From assembly GCF_016743775.1 (NCBI RefSeq), contig NZ_JAEQMY010000022.1, positions 1-64,000 on the forward strand: 64,000 nt of DNA, read 5' to 3'. This stretch comes from Microvirga aerilata. GTDB taxonomy: Bacteria > Pseudomonadota > Alphaproteobacteria > Rhizobiales > Beijerinckiaceae. The stretch's first letter is position 1. Every line of letters begins with the position of its first letter. The position numbers were made by a program, and so were the translations under genes. Positions 28,937-36,777 of this stretch are shown here, one piece after another. The notes below the pieces were generated by a model. That model searched no databases and had not been told where the DNA came from. It saw only the letters and a list, made by a program, of their open reading frames with translations.

Positions 28937-29020
28937 GAACTGGACCCACAGTTGCTCCTGGTTGTACTGGCAAGATAAATTCCAGCCAACCATCACGCAA
29001 CTATGTTTCTTTTGAGGACC

Positions 29021-29437
29021 TCACCCCCACCTTTTGGCCATCCAGATGCGATCATGCCCTGGTGGCCGATCCTTCAGGCGGCCGATCTCGGCATAGCCCT
29101 GCTTCCGGTAGAATCCCTCCGCCTGGAACGTCGATGTGGTCAGCTGCGCGCCGATGGCCCCGTGTATCCGGGCGGCCTCCTCGGCCATGTCGAGAAGGCG
29201 GGAGCCGTAGCCTTGCCCGCGCAGGGCCTCATCGACCCAGAAATGGTCCACTTGCAGCCAGCACAGGGCGATAGCGCCCCTGATGCCGCCGCGCACCCGG
29301 TTGTCATTGTCCCGCAGGAGCAGGGTCAGAGGGATCCAGGGCAAGGCGCCGGTCCTCTCGAACAGATGAGCCCGCAAACCCGCCGTCACGTCCTCCGCGC
29401 CGGGCGGGCTGGGCTCCTCAAGAATCTCGTTCTGCAA
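29021..29437 (-). CDS. GNAT-family N-acetyltransferase
   Basis: The 138-residue protein has the GNAT core: the strand DHFWVDEALRGQGYGSRLLD (acetyl-CoA binding loop RGQGYGS near residue 74) followed by a helix, and the late block TFQAEGFYRKQGYAEIG near 104 with the usual aromatic pair. The substrate is not predictable; small proteins of this kind acetylate amines, antibiotics or protein N-termini. It sits between two small membrane-protein genes in the accessory block, with 84 bases to its downstream neighbour on the same strand. Composition is closer to the genome average than its neighbours. Confidence 0.85.
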   Translation of the reverse strand: MQNEILEEPSPPGAEDVTAGLRAHLFERTGALPWIPLTLLLRDNDNRVRGGIRGAIALCWLQVDHFWVDEALRGQGYGSRLLDMAEEAARIHGAIGAQLTTSTFQAEGFYRKQGYAEIGRLKDRPPGHDRIWMAKRWG

Positions 29438-29486
29438 GCGGTTGCCTTATGGTGCTGATGCCGGCCCTCGTACTGTTTTCTCGGAA

Positions 29487-29933
29487 TTACTCCGATGGTT
29501 TAGGCCGCACCACCTTCCACCAGAACAGCCATGCACCACTGATCCCATACATGGCACACGAGGGAACGACCCACATGATGATCTCGACCAGTGAGCGCTG
29601 ATCCGAAGCCTCGTGCGGCAGAAACAAGATGGGCACACTGAGGAGGGCTCCTGTCAGCGCACCGCAGGTGATGAAATAGACCAAACTTCTGGTATCCAAA
29701 GCTCTAGCCAAGGATATCGTCAGGAGGAAAAAGGGCGATACGGTCACGAAAGCAATGATCCAGCTGTACGCGCCGAAAAGAACCGACACGAGAGCGACCC
29801 CAGCAATTTCAGATAAGAATCCGATGCCGCTATGTGTTGCCCAAACATCAACGCCGAAATCGAGAGCGACAACGGCGGCGAAGGCTCCTGCCGCACCTGT
29901 GATGACCCAGTGGTATCCTGCCATTCTACCCAT
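29487..29933 (-). CDS. Four-helix membrane protein of unknown function
   Basis: I do not recognise this protein. From the ATG at 29933 it has 148 residues with about four membrane helices: VITGAAGAFAAVVALDFGV, VALVSVLFGAYSWIIAFVTV with the next segment FFLLTISLA, LVYFITCGALTGALLSVPIL, and a last helix near MYGISGAWLFWW. The frame extends upstream to a TTG at 30020, but that adds a hydrophilic stretch with no ribosome-binding site. It lies in the lower-GC block, upstream of the GNAT gene on the same strand. There are no catalytic motifs. Confidence 0.5.
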   Translation of the reverse strand: MGRMAGYHWVITGAAGAFAAVVALDFGVDVWATHSGIGFLSEIAGVALVSVLFGAYSWIIAFVTVSPFFLLTISLARALDTRSLVYFITCGALTGALLSVPILFLPHEASDQRSLVEIIMWVVPSCAMYGISGAWLFWWKVVRPKPSE

Positions 29934-30160
29934 GCCAGACGACCTGTAGTCCTTAGATCCCGACGTGGGATTGAATTCATAACGTTTATGGGGCTCCGGG
30001 TGATCAAGCGCCAGTTGCAAAGGATATTATCGCTGTCGCTTCCAGCGGCATCCAGAGAGAATGAAAGCCCTCAGTTCCTCCTACTTTTCCAGTGCTTTTT
30101 TCCCTCTCTAATAGCCTCGAGATCCTTGCAGAACAAAGGGTGAAACCCCATATTCTTCCT

Positions 30161-30541
30161 ATGGTTACCACCCTTGCAACATCCCTGTTGAAGCCGGCCC
30201 GGAACGCCCCTGTCGAGGAGCGGATCGAGGGCAATTGGCACGTCTATCCGCTGGAGGCGGCGCTGGAGCTCGACTATGTGGACCAGGCCGGCAACGCGAC
30301 CCGGCGCTGGGTGCTGGCGCGCGAGCTGAAGGTGGGCCCCGGCAAGATGCTGCTGGGCGGCATCGACATCCTGCTGGACGACGGCTATCGCGGCTTCCGG
30401 GTCGACCGCATCCAGCGCCTTGAGGATGCGGAGACCGGGTTCGTGGTCGAGCACAACATCCTCGATTGGCTCATGAAGCTCGCCGAGCGGCAGGCCAAGG
30501 CCCGGAAGAAGCACATCGCCCGCACCCAAGCCAGCGCCTAA
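30161..30541 (+). CDS. WYL-like domain protein without a helix-turn-helix
   Basis: The 126-residue protein reads like a lone WYL-type barrel: residues 34-51 (LELDYVDQAGNATRRWVL) match the first strands, and RGFRVDRIQRLEDAETG near 85 matches the conserved R-x-F-R-x-D-R-I segment of WYL domains, which bind nucleic acids or nucleotides in many defence and stress regulators. No DNA-binding helix-turn-helix is present before it, unlike typical WYL regulators. A basic helix (about residues 105-122) ends the protein. I choose the ATG at 30161 for its fit to the family. It precedes the peptide-exporter genes by 126 bases on the same strand, so a link is possible but unproven. Confidence 0.6.
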   Translation: MVTTLATSLLKPARNAPVEERIEGNWHVYPLEAALELDYVDQAGNATRRWVLARELKVGPGKMLLGGIDILLDDGYRGFRVDRIQRLEDAETGFVVEHNILDWLMKLAERQAKARKKHIARTQASA

Positions 30542-30626
30542 ACCACGCCGGTCGACCCACGGCTGCGGCGGAACCGCCGGTTCGGCTCCGTCGCCCTCCC
30601 TTGCTCTTGTCCCGGCCCGGTCTTTC

Positions 30627-30654
30627 TGCAACATAGTGACATATTCATGTTGCA
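30627..30654. promoter_or_regulatory. Inverted repeat upstream of the exporter operon, candidate operator
   Basis: TGCAACAT at 30627-30634 and its exact complement ATGTTGCA at 30647-30654 are separated by 12 bases, so the half-site centres lie 20 bases (two helical turns) apart. The repeat ends 13 bases before the TTG start of the membrane-fusion gene. Spacing suits a dimeric regulator, but a transcript hairpin near the ribosome-binding site would also fit. Confidence 0.5.
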
Positions 30655-30667
30655 TTGAGGCGATGGG

Positions 30668-31918
30668 TTGACCCAGCAATCCTTGTTCCGGCCGCAGGCC
30701 GTCATGGCGGCCACGGGCGAGCATTCGTCCGTGTCGCTGCCGATTGCGCCCATCTCCTGGCAGCTGCTCGGCGGTTTCATCGTCTCCTGCATTCTTGTCA
30801 TCGTCGGCTTCCTCGGAACCGCCGAATATGCCCGCAAGGAAACCGCGAGCGGATCCCTCGTGGCAGCCGGCGGGGCGGTTCGCATCGGCCCGATGCGCGA
30901 GGGCGTGGTTACCCGGCTGATGGTCAAGGAAGGGGACCGGGTGGCGGCGGGACAGGCGCTTTTCACCGTCGCCTCACGCCAGGGGCTGGAGGCCGGCGGC
31001 ACCCTCGACGGGGCGGTTCTCGCCGCGCTGGAGACCCAAGCCACGGTGCTCCAGGAACAGATCGCCGCAGATCCGGCCCGCATGGCCAACGAGATCCTGC
31101 GCCTGGATGCCACGATGGCCGCGGTGGCCGCGGAGCGGGACGCGCTCTCCGCCCAGCGCCGGCTCATGGTGGAGCGTGTGCAGGTGACGGAGGAGCGGCG
31201 CAACACCATCGCCCGCCTGAACCAGCAGGGGCACACCACCCGCGCTGCCCTTCAGGAGCAGGACGAGGCGGTGCTCACCCGCCGGCAGGAACTCGCCGAG
31301 ATCGACCGGCAGATCGCGGCGACCGAGAAGGAGCTGGGCCAAGCCGAGCTCCAGCGCGAGCAGCTGCCGGTGCAGCAGGCCGAACGCCTGGCCCAGCTGC
31401 GCCTCAGCCTCGCGGACAAGGAGCGGCAGCGGGCCGAGGCGCAGGCGCAGCGAGCCCAGGTGATCGCGGCTCCCTTGGCGGGTCGCGTCACGGCGCTCCA
31501 GGCCGCTCCCGGCCAGATCGTCGATCCCCATAAGCCCCTTCTCACCCTTCTTCCCGACGGCGCGAGCCTTCTGGCGGAGCTGTTCGTGCCGAGCCGGGCC
31601 ATCGGCTTCGTCGAGCCCGGCCAGCCCGTGCGGCTGATGGTCGACGCCTTTCCCTATCAGCGCTTCGGCACCCAGAAGGGCACGGTCGAGACCGTGTCGC
31701 AGGCGGTGCTCTCGCCCAACGAGGTGATCGGCAAGGTGGCGCTGTCCGAGCCGGCCTATCGGGTCACCGTGCGCCTCGACCGGCAGGATATCGACGCCTT
31801 CGGGCGGCGGGTCGCCCTCCAGCCCGACATGACCCTCAAGGCCGACATCGTCCTGGAGGGCCGCTCCCTCGTCGCTTGGCTCTTCGAGCCGCTCATCGGC
31901 GTCAGGGGGCGGATGTGA
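30668..31918 (+). CDS. HlyD-family membrane-fusion protein of a peptide exporter
   Basis: This 416-residue periplasmic adaptor links an inner-membrane ABC exporter to an outer-membrane channel. It has a short cytoplasmic start, one membrane helix (about residues 34-54), a lipoyl-like half (GAVRIGPMREGVVTRLMVKE), a long coiled-coil hairpin (about 130-265), the second lipoyl half (PLAGRVTALQAAPGQIV) and a beta-barrel domain. It resembles the CvaA/RaxA type. The start is a TTG: GAGG at 30657-30660 sits seven bases before it, and the nearby ATG at 30663 is out of frame. It overlaps the ABC gene by four bases (GTGA). No TolC gene is in the window. Confidence 0.92.
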   Translation: MTQQSLFRPQAVMAATGEHSSVSLPIAPISWQLLGGFIVSCILVIVGFLGTAEYARKETASGSLVAAGGAVRIGPMREGVVTRLMVKEGDRVAAGQALFTVASRQGLEAGGTLDGAVLAALETQATVLQEQIAADPARMANEILRLDATMAAVAAERDALSAQRRLMVERVQVTEERRNTIARLNQQGHTTRAALQEQDEAVLTRRQELAEIDRQIAATEKELGQAELQREQLPVQQAERLAQLRLSLADKERQRAEAQAQRAQVIAAPLAGRVTALQAAPGQIVDPHKPLLTLLPDGASLLAELFVPSRAIGFVEPGQPVRLMVDAFPYQRFGTQKGTVETVSQAVLSPNEVIGKVALSEPAYRVTVRLDRQDIDAFGRRVALQPDMTLKADIVLEGRSLVAWLFEPLIGVRGRM

Positions 31919-34080
31919 GGCTCTCCGCACAGCTCGATTTCTTCGGCGGGCCGCGCCTGCCGGCGATGATCCAGTCGGAAGCCGCCGAGTGCGGCCTCGC
32001 GTGCCTGGCCATGGTCGCGACCTTTCACGGGCGAGAGGTCGATCTCACAGCGCTGCGGCGCCTGTTCTCCGTCTCGCTCAAGGGCGTCACCCTCAAGGAC
32101 GTGCTGGCCATGGGCCAGCGCCTGGGCATGACGGGTCGGGGCCTGCGGCTCGAGCCGGAGCAGCTGGGCGAGATCAAGCTGCCCTGCATCCTGCACTGGG
32201 ACATGAACCACTTCGTGGTGCTGAAGACGGTGAGCGCCCGGACGGTGACGATCCACGACCCCGCCGTGGGCGTGCGTACCCTCACCCTGGACGAGGTTGG
32301 GCGCCACTTCACCGGGATCGCTCTGGAGCTGACCCCCACGGGCAGCTTCGAGCGCAGGAAGGAAACCTCGCGCCTGAGCCTCACGGCACTCTGGGGACGC
32401 ATGCCTGGCATTAAGCGGGCGCTCGCTCAGGCGCTTGTGCTCTCGGCCGTGCTGCAACTGGTGGTGCTCGCCGCCCCCTTCTACATGCAGCTTGCGGTGG
32501 ACGAGGCGGTGATGAAGGGCGATGGGGGCCTGCTCACCGCGCTGGCCCTGGGCTTCGGGCTCTTGACGCTCGTCCATATCGGGGCGGACTGGCTGCGCTC
32601 CCATGTGCTGCTGTTCTTGAGCGGCGCGCTTAATTTCCAGATGGGAGCGAACCTCTTCCACCATCTCGTGCGCCTGCCCCTGGCCTGGTTCGAGAAGCGG
32701 CATATCGGCGATCTCGTGTCGCGCTTCCGCTCGGCGGAGCCGATTCAGCGGCTGATCTCCGAAGGCCTGGTGGCGGCCCTTGTCGACGGCGTGATGGCGA
32801 TCCTCACCCTGGTGATGATCCTGATCTACAGCCCCAAGCTGTCGGGCATCGTGCTTGCGGCGCTGGTGCTCTATGGGCTCCTGCGCTTTGCCCTCTACCG
32901 GGCCCTGCGCCAGCGTCAGGAGGAGATGATCGAGGCCGCCGCCAAGGAGCAGACCACCTTCATCGAGACCGCGCGGGCCATCCAGAGCATCAAGATCTTC
33001 GGACGCGAGGCCGACCGGGAGGCGCTCTGGCAGAACCGCTATGCGGACGAGATCAGCCGGGGCATCCGGCATGGCCGTTTCACCATCGGGTTCAAAACCG
33101 CCAACGACCTGATCTACGGGATCGAGAACGTGCTCGTGGTCTATCTCGGCGCCAGGGCCATCATGGCGGGCGAGCTTTCCATCGGCATGCTCTATGCCTT
33201 CATGGCCTACAAGGAGCAGTTCCTTTCCAAAGCCACCAACCTGATCGAGACCGGCATCCAGTATCGGATGCTCGACCTGCATCTCGACCGGCTCTCCGAC
33301 ATCGCGCTCGCCGAGCGGGAGCAGGACCGGCATGGGGAGAGCCTCGTGCCCCGCGAGGTCAGGGGCGCGGTGGAGCTCGAAGGGGTGAGCTTCCGCTATG
33401 CCGACACGGAGCCGGAGGTTCTGTCCGGCGCGAACCTCAAGGTCGAGGCCGGCGAGTTCGTGGCCGTCACCGGCCCCTCGGGCGGCGGCAAGACCACGCT
33501 CCTCAAGATCATGCTGGGCCTGTTCAAGCCCATGGAAGGCACCGTGCTCATCGACGGCACGCCCCTCGAGCATTTCGGCACCCGGGCCTTCCGCTCGCAG
33601 GTGGGCGTGGTGATGCAGGACGACCAGCTCCTGTCGGGATCCATCGCCGAGAACATCGGCTTCTTCGACGCGACCCTTGATCTCGACTGGATGCGCGCCT
33701 GCGCCGAAGCAGCCGGGATCGACGACGAGATCATGGCCATGCCCATGAACTACAACACGCTCATCGGCGACATGGGCACCACCCTGTCGGGCGGCCAGCG
33801 CCAGCGGGTGCTGCTCGCCCGCGCGCTCTACCGCCGCCCGCGCATCCTGTTCATGGACGAGGGCACCTCGAACCTCGACCTCGACAAGGAGCGGGAGGTG
33901 AACCGGGCGCTGGCGGAGCTGAAGATCACCCGCATCGTCATCGCCCATCGCCCGGAGACGATCCGCGCCGCCGACCGGATCGTGGTGCTGCGCGAAGGCC
34001 GGGTTTCCCCGCCCATGGACGGCGACGCGCTGGCCTTCACCGAGGCGGCCCGGCATACGACGGGCCTGAGCCGCGCATGA
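31915..34080 (+). CDS. Peptidase-containing ABC exporter for double-glycine peptides
   Basis: This 721-residue protein both cleaves and exports peptides with double-glycine leaders. The N-terminal C39 domain (about residues 1-135) has QSEAAECGLACLAM with the catalytic Cys26, then NHFVVL and HDPAVG supplying histidine and aspartate, so the peptidase looks active. A six-helix membrane domain spans about 165-440. The ATPase has Walker A GPSGGGKTT near 520, signature LSGGQRQR near 624 and Walker B RILFMDEGTSNLD near 643. The GTG start at 31915 overlaps the hlyD stop. It resembles CvaB/RaxB. A 39-residue leader peptide gene lies convergent, 215 bases beyond its stop. Confidence 0.95.
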   Translation: MRLSAQLDFFGGPRLPAMIQSEAAECGLACLAMVATFHGREVDLTALRRLFSVSLKGVTLKDVLAMGQRLGMTGRGLRLEPEQLGEIKLPCILHWDMNHFVVLKTVSARTVTIHDPAVGVRTLTLDEVGRHFTGIALELTPTGSFERRKETSRLSLTALWGRMPGIKRALAQALVLSAVLQLVVLAAPFYMQLAVDEAVMKGDGGLLTALALGFGLLTLVHIGADWLRSHVLLFLSGALNFQMGANLFHHLVRLPLAWFEKRHIGDLVSRFRSAEPIQRLISEGLVAALVDGVMAILTLVMILIYSPKLSGIVLAALVLYGLLRFALYRALRQRQEEMIEAAAKEQTTFIETARAIQSIKIFGREADREALWQNRYADEISRGIRHGRFTIGFKTANDLIYGIENVLVVYLGARAIMAGELSIGMLYAFMAYKEQFLSKATNLIETGIQYRMLDLHLDRLSDIALAEREQDRHGESLVPREVRGAVELEGVSFRYADTEPEVLSGANLKVEAGEFVAVTGPSGGGKTTLLKIMLGLFKPMEGTVLIDGTPLEHFGTRAFRSQVGVVMQDDQLLSGSIAENIGFFDATLDLDWMRACAEAAGIDDEIMAMPMNYNTLIGDMGTTLSGGQRQRVLLARALYRRPRILFMDEGTSNLDLDKEREVNRALAELKITRIVIAHRPETIRAADRIVVLREGRVSPPMDGDALAFTEAARHTTGLSRA

Positions 34081-34131
34081 GCGGGTCGCGTGGAGCCAAG
34101 GGGCCACAGGATGCGCCGTTTGAACAAGGGA

Positions 34132-34179
34132 GCATCGGATGGACCCCAAAAAGTGCAAACCCACTTCCGGGTCCGATGC
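34132..34179. repeat. Dispersed palindromic repeat, family A, right half only
   Basis: GCATCGGA at 34132 faces TCCGATGC ending at 34179, with a GACCC/GGGTC inner stem interrupted by mismatches. Only the right unit of the two-hairpin element seen at 35759 is present. It lies between the convergent exporter and peptide genes. Confidence 0.65.
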
Positions 34180-34185
34180 ACGAGA

Positions 34186-34216
34186 CGAAAAAGGCGCGGC
34201 CTTGAAAAGCCGCGCC
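34186..34216 (-). terminator. Factor-independent terminator of the leader-peptide gene
   Basis: GGCGCGGC and its complement GCCGCGCC form an eight-base stem with an eight-base loop, followed on the minus strand by TTTTTCGTC. It lies 80 bases past the peptide stop codon, so the small gene forms its own transcription unit. Confidence 0.85.
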
Positions 34217-34295
34217 CCTGTTGCCGGCGATCCGGTTCAACGCGGGAGGCGCTCAAGGCCGAGACCTTCGCGCCTCCGTCGCGCCACCGGAGCGA

Positions 34296-34415
34296 TCAGC
34301 AGCCTGAGTAAACGATGATCCGGCGACCGCCTGCAACCGCAGCGAGATCCTTCTCGCTGAGCTCGACGATCACCTTCTTGTCTTTCTTCTCAGTCTTGGT
34401 CTGCGTCTTCTTCAT
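34296..34415 (-). CDS. Double-glycine leader peptide, probable exporter substrate
   Basis: This 39-codon gene encodes a lysine-rich start, then [14 protein letters not shown] (residues 17-30), a classic double-glycine leader with the conserved leucine, acidic and valine spacing before GG. The remaining core is only nine residues, RRIIVYSGC, ending in cysteine. GGAGG five bases before the ATG fixes the start at 34415; a longer in-frame version from 34481 has no ribosome-binding site and would spoil leader length. The C39-type exporter and fusion protein next door are the expected processing machinery. Whether the mature product is a signal, a bacteriocin, a disulfide dimer or a modified peptide cannot be told. 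I see no modifying enzyme or immunity gene nearby. Confidence 0.85.
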   Translation of the reverse strand: MKKTQTKTEKKDKKVIVELSEKDLAAVAGGRRIIVYSGC

Positions 34416-34425
34416 GAAGACCTCC
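34416..34425 (-). promoter_or_regulatory. Strong ribosome-binding site of the leader-peptide gene
   Basis: GGAGG at 34425-34421 (minus strand) with a five-base spacer to the ATG decides the 39-residue start over the 61-residue alternative. Confidence 0.85.
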
Positions 34426-34479
34426 CCACCCTTCGGGTGTTGTTGAAGTACCAATCCCTGGCCCTCCGGCCAGTGATAC

Positions 34480-34510
34480 ATAATAACAATATATCGGGTC
34501 AGGGAGTCAA
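34480..34510 (-). promoter_or_regulatory. Candidate promoter of the leader-peptide gene
   Basis: On the minus strand TTGACT (34510-34505) is followed after 19 bases by TATTAT (34485-34480). Shifting by a base or two gives weaker -10 boxes with shorter spacing. The AT-rich run is unusual for this genome. The resulting leader to the start codon would be about 60 bases. The same spacer also serves the divergent rnd gene. Confidence 0.45.
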
Positions 34511-34598
34511 CAGGCGGCGTTTTACCTTACCTCGAGCAATCGGGGGATCCCTCGACGACGGACTCGCGGGCCTCTTCGGGATGGGTTATGTACGCTTC

Positions 34599-35759
34599 AT
34601 GGACCTGATCACCTCCACCGAAGCCCTGGCAGCCGCCTGCGCCCGCCTCAGCCAGCATCCGTTCGTCACAGTCGATACGGAGTTCCTGCGCGAGACCACC
34701 TATTATCCCAAGCTCTGCCTGATCCAGATGGCAGGGCCGGACCCTTCGGACGCCTGCCTCATCGACCCGCTGGCCGAGGGCCTGAGCCTGGAGCCGTTCA
34801 TGGCGCTGATGGGCGACAGGAACGTGGTCAAGGTCTTCCACTCCGCCCGGCAGGACCTGGAGATCGTCTGGAACTTAGGGGGCATCGTGCCCGAGCCCCT
34901 GTTCGACACCCAGGTCGCCGCCATGGTCTGCGGCTATGGGGACTCCGTGTCCTACGAGCAGCTCTCCAACGACCTCGCCAAGGCGAAGATCGACAAGTCC
35001 TCCCGCTTCACCGACTGGTCGCGCCGCCCCTTGAGCGATGCGCAGCTCACCTATGCGCTCTCCGACGTCACCCATCTGGTGAAGGTCTACGAGGCCCTGG
35101 TGGCCCAGCTCCAGGAGAACGGCAGGCTCGACTGGCTGAACGAGGAGATGGCGATCCTCAGCTCGCCCGAAACCTACCAGGCCGATCCTGCCAATGCGTG
35201 GCGCCGCCTCGCCGGGCGCTTGCGAAAGCCGAAGGAGATCGCGGTTCTCATGGAAGTCGCCGCCTGGCGCGAGCGCGAGGCCCAGAACCGCGACGTGCCC
35301 CGCGGCCGCATTCTCAAGGACGACGCGGTCATCGACATCGCCACCTCGGCGCCGCGCAGCGTGGAGGCCCTGGGACGCCTGCGCTCGATCCCCAACGGCT
35401 TCGAGCGCTCCCGCACCGGCGGCGACATCCTGGAAGCCGTCGAGCGCGCTCTCGCCCGCGATCCTGCCACGATCCCGACCCCTGAGCGCAGCCGGGGCCG
35501 CAACAACACCGGCTCGGTGGTGGACCTCCTGAAGGTCCTGCTCAAGGCGGTGGCCGAGCAGGAGGGCGTGGCGCCCAAGATCATCGCCACCGTCGAGGAG
35601 CTGGAGGCCATCGCCGAGAGCGACGATGCCGACGTGCCGTCGCTTCACGGCTGGCGGCGCAAGCTGTTCGGCGATAAGGCCATCGCTCTCAAGAACGGAC
35701 AGCTCGGGCTGGTTCTGGAGCGCGGGAGGGTGAGGTTGCGGGAGATTGCGGCGACCTAG
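34599..35759 (+). CDS. rnd: Ribonuclease D
   Basis: RNase D is a 3'-5' exoribonuclease in stable RNA maturation. The 386-residue protein has the DEDD exonuclease motifs: [11 protein letters not shown] near residue 22, [14 protein letters not shown] near 80 and, with a tyrosine, [19 protein letters not shown] near 150, then HRDC helical domains. I start at 34599 ([10 protein letters not shown]), matching family length; in-frame ATGs further upstream lie in the peptide-gene promoter region. It is divergent from the leader-peptide gene. In related genomes rnd and aspS are often neighbours, so the intervening 7.5 kb may be an insertion. Confidence 0.93.
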   Translation: MDLITSTEALAAACARLSQHPFVTVDTEFLRETTYYPKLCLIQMAGPDPSDACLIDPLAEGLSLEPFMALMGDRNVVKVFHSARQDLEIVWNLGGIVPEPLFDTQVAAMVCGYGDSVSYEQLSNDLAKAKIDKSSRFTDWSRRPLSDAQLTYALSDVTHLVKVYEALVAQLQENGRLDWLNEEMAILSSPETYQADPANAWRRLAGRLRKPKEIAVLMEVAAWREREAQNRDVPRGRILKDDAVIDIATSAPRSVEALGRLRSIPNGFERSRTGGDILEAVERALARDPATIPTPERSRGRNNTGSVVDLLKVLLKAVAEQEGVAPKIIATVEELEAIAESDDADVPSLHGWRRKLFGDKAIALKNGQLGLVLERGRVRLREIAAT

Positions 35760-35859
35760 CGCATCGTGCGGAAAAGTGGCTCCGGTTTTCCGCTCGAACG
35801 ATGCGCCAGCCAAGAGAAGCATCGGACCCAAAAGTGGAATCCACTTTTGGGTCCGATGC
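35759..35859. repeat. Dispersed palindromic repeat, family A, best-preserved copy
   Basis: Left unit: GCGCATCGT, GCGGAAAA, TTTTCCGC and ACGATGCGC nest as outer and inner stems. Right unit: GCATCGGACCCAAAAGTGG faces its exact complement around a short loop. It begins at the last base of the rnd stop codon and may act as its transcript end. Confidence 0.85.
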
Positions 35860-36161
35860 TCTAAGGTTTATCCCGAAGTACTCCTGCTCACCGTCATGGC
35901 CGGGCTCGTCCCGGCCATCCACGTCTTCGCTATCGGAGCGAATAATGCATCCGCACCTCCACCGTCATCCCGGGGCCACTTCAGTGGAGCCCGGGATCCA
36001 TATCCGCTGACGCTGCCGGAAGAGGCGCGACGCTGCTCGCCGTTCTGGAGATGTCGCGGTTATGGATCCCCGCCTGCGTGGGGATGACAGTGGAGGATGT
36101 GGCGCTGGAAGACGTGGATCGCCGGAACAAGTCCGGGCATGAAGGGAGGGAAATACCGCCG
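35860..36161. other. Gene-free spacer between rnd and the NUDIX gene filled by nested repeats
   Basis: No gene is seen. The stretch is made of a family D element split in two (35891-35930 and 36108-36145) with a complete family B element (35960-36093) between the halves, after the family A element that starts the spacer. Confidence 0.7.
35891..36145. repeat. Family D palindromic repeat interrupted by a family B repeat
   Basis: The left D half reads CATGGCCGGGCTCGTCCCGG then CCATCCACGTCTTC; the right D half reads GAAGACGTGGAT then CCGGGCATGA, its imperfect mirror. Between them, 35960-36093 is a family B pair with CCGTCATCCCGGGG at one end and GGGGATGACAG at the other. The order implies that B entered an older D element. 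Confidence 0.65.
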
Positions 36162-36704
36162 TTAAAGCAGCCCTTTGAGCCGCAGCAGCCCCAGAGCCGC
36201 CACCGTCGCCGCATCCTTGATCGTGCCGTTCAGGACCATCGCCAACACCTCCTCCAAGGAAAAAGCCCGGCTCACCATGTCCTGCTCCGACTGCTCGCGA
36301 TCAGCCTCTCCAAGCCTCAGTCCCTGGGCGAGGTAGATGTGGAAGCCCTGCGTCGAGTAGCCGTAGCACTCGAATAAATAACCTGCATGCAGCATGGTCT
36401 CGGCCGCAAGCCCCGTTTCCTCCCGCAGCTCGGCTCTTGCCAGCGCCAGCGGATCGGTGCCGGGAGCCTCCTCCCATGAGCCCTGCGGCAGCTCCCAATA
36501 GCGGCCCTGCACCGGATACCGGTATTGCTCCACCAGATGGATCATGCCGTTGTCGACCGGCGCGATCACCGCGAAATCGGCCTTCTCGACGACGCCATAG
36601 ATGCCGGGCGCCCCGTCACGACGCTCGATGGCGTCCTCGCGCACGCGCATCCAGCGGTTCTCATAGACGATCCGGCTCGAAAGCGTCTTGATGTCCGGCG
36701 GCAT
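36162..36704 (-). CDS. NUDIX hydrolase, ADP-ribose pyrophosphatase type
   Basis: NUDIX enzymes hydrolyse nucleoside diphosphates linked to another group. In the 180-residue protein the NUDIX box is intact, running from GSWEEAPGTDPLALARAELR to EETGL (near residues 85-110), with WELPQG just before it, as in ADP-ribose and nucleoside-sugar pyrophosphatases. I start at the ATG at 36704 (MPPDIKTLS) because GAGGAG lies a few bases upstream; the ATG at 36716 would place that site inside the gene. It lies 73 bases downstream of the oxygenase gene on the same strand, with a strong palindrome between them. Confidence 0.88.
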   Translation of the reverse strand: MPPDIKTLSSRIVYENRWMRVREDAIERRDGAPGIYGVVEKADFAVIAPVDNGMIHLVEQYRYPVQGRYWELPQGSWEEAPGTDPLALARAELREETGLAAETMLHAGYLFECYGYSTQGFHIYLAQGLRLGEADREQSEQDMVSRAFSLEEVLAMVLNGTIKDAATVAALGLLRLKGLL

Positions 36705-36720
36705 GGGGCTCCTCATGAGT

Positions 36721-36744
36721 ATGGCCGGGCGTGAGCCCGGCCAT
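36721..36744. other. Perfect palindrome between the oxygenase and NUDIX genes
   Basis: ATGGCCGGGC and its exact complement flank a four-base loop. There is no T run on the minus strand, so it is not a classical terminator; it could pause, attenuate or be a single repeat unit. It ends about 16 bases before the NUDIX ribosome-binding site. Confidence 0.6.
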
Positions 36745-36777
36745 TGCGATGGAAAACGGTTCTGGACGGAAACAGCG

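Noticed and set aside
34416-34481. A 61-residue version of the leader peptide
   Set aside because: No ribosome-binding site precedes its ATG, while GGAGG is correctly placed before the internal ATG at 34415.
34480-34500. AT-rich stretch as a possible replication or transfer origin
   Set aside because: It is short, has no iterons or DnaA boxes that I can see, and a promoter explains it.
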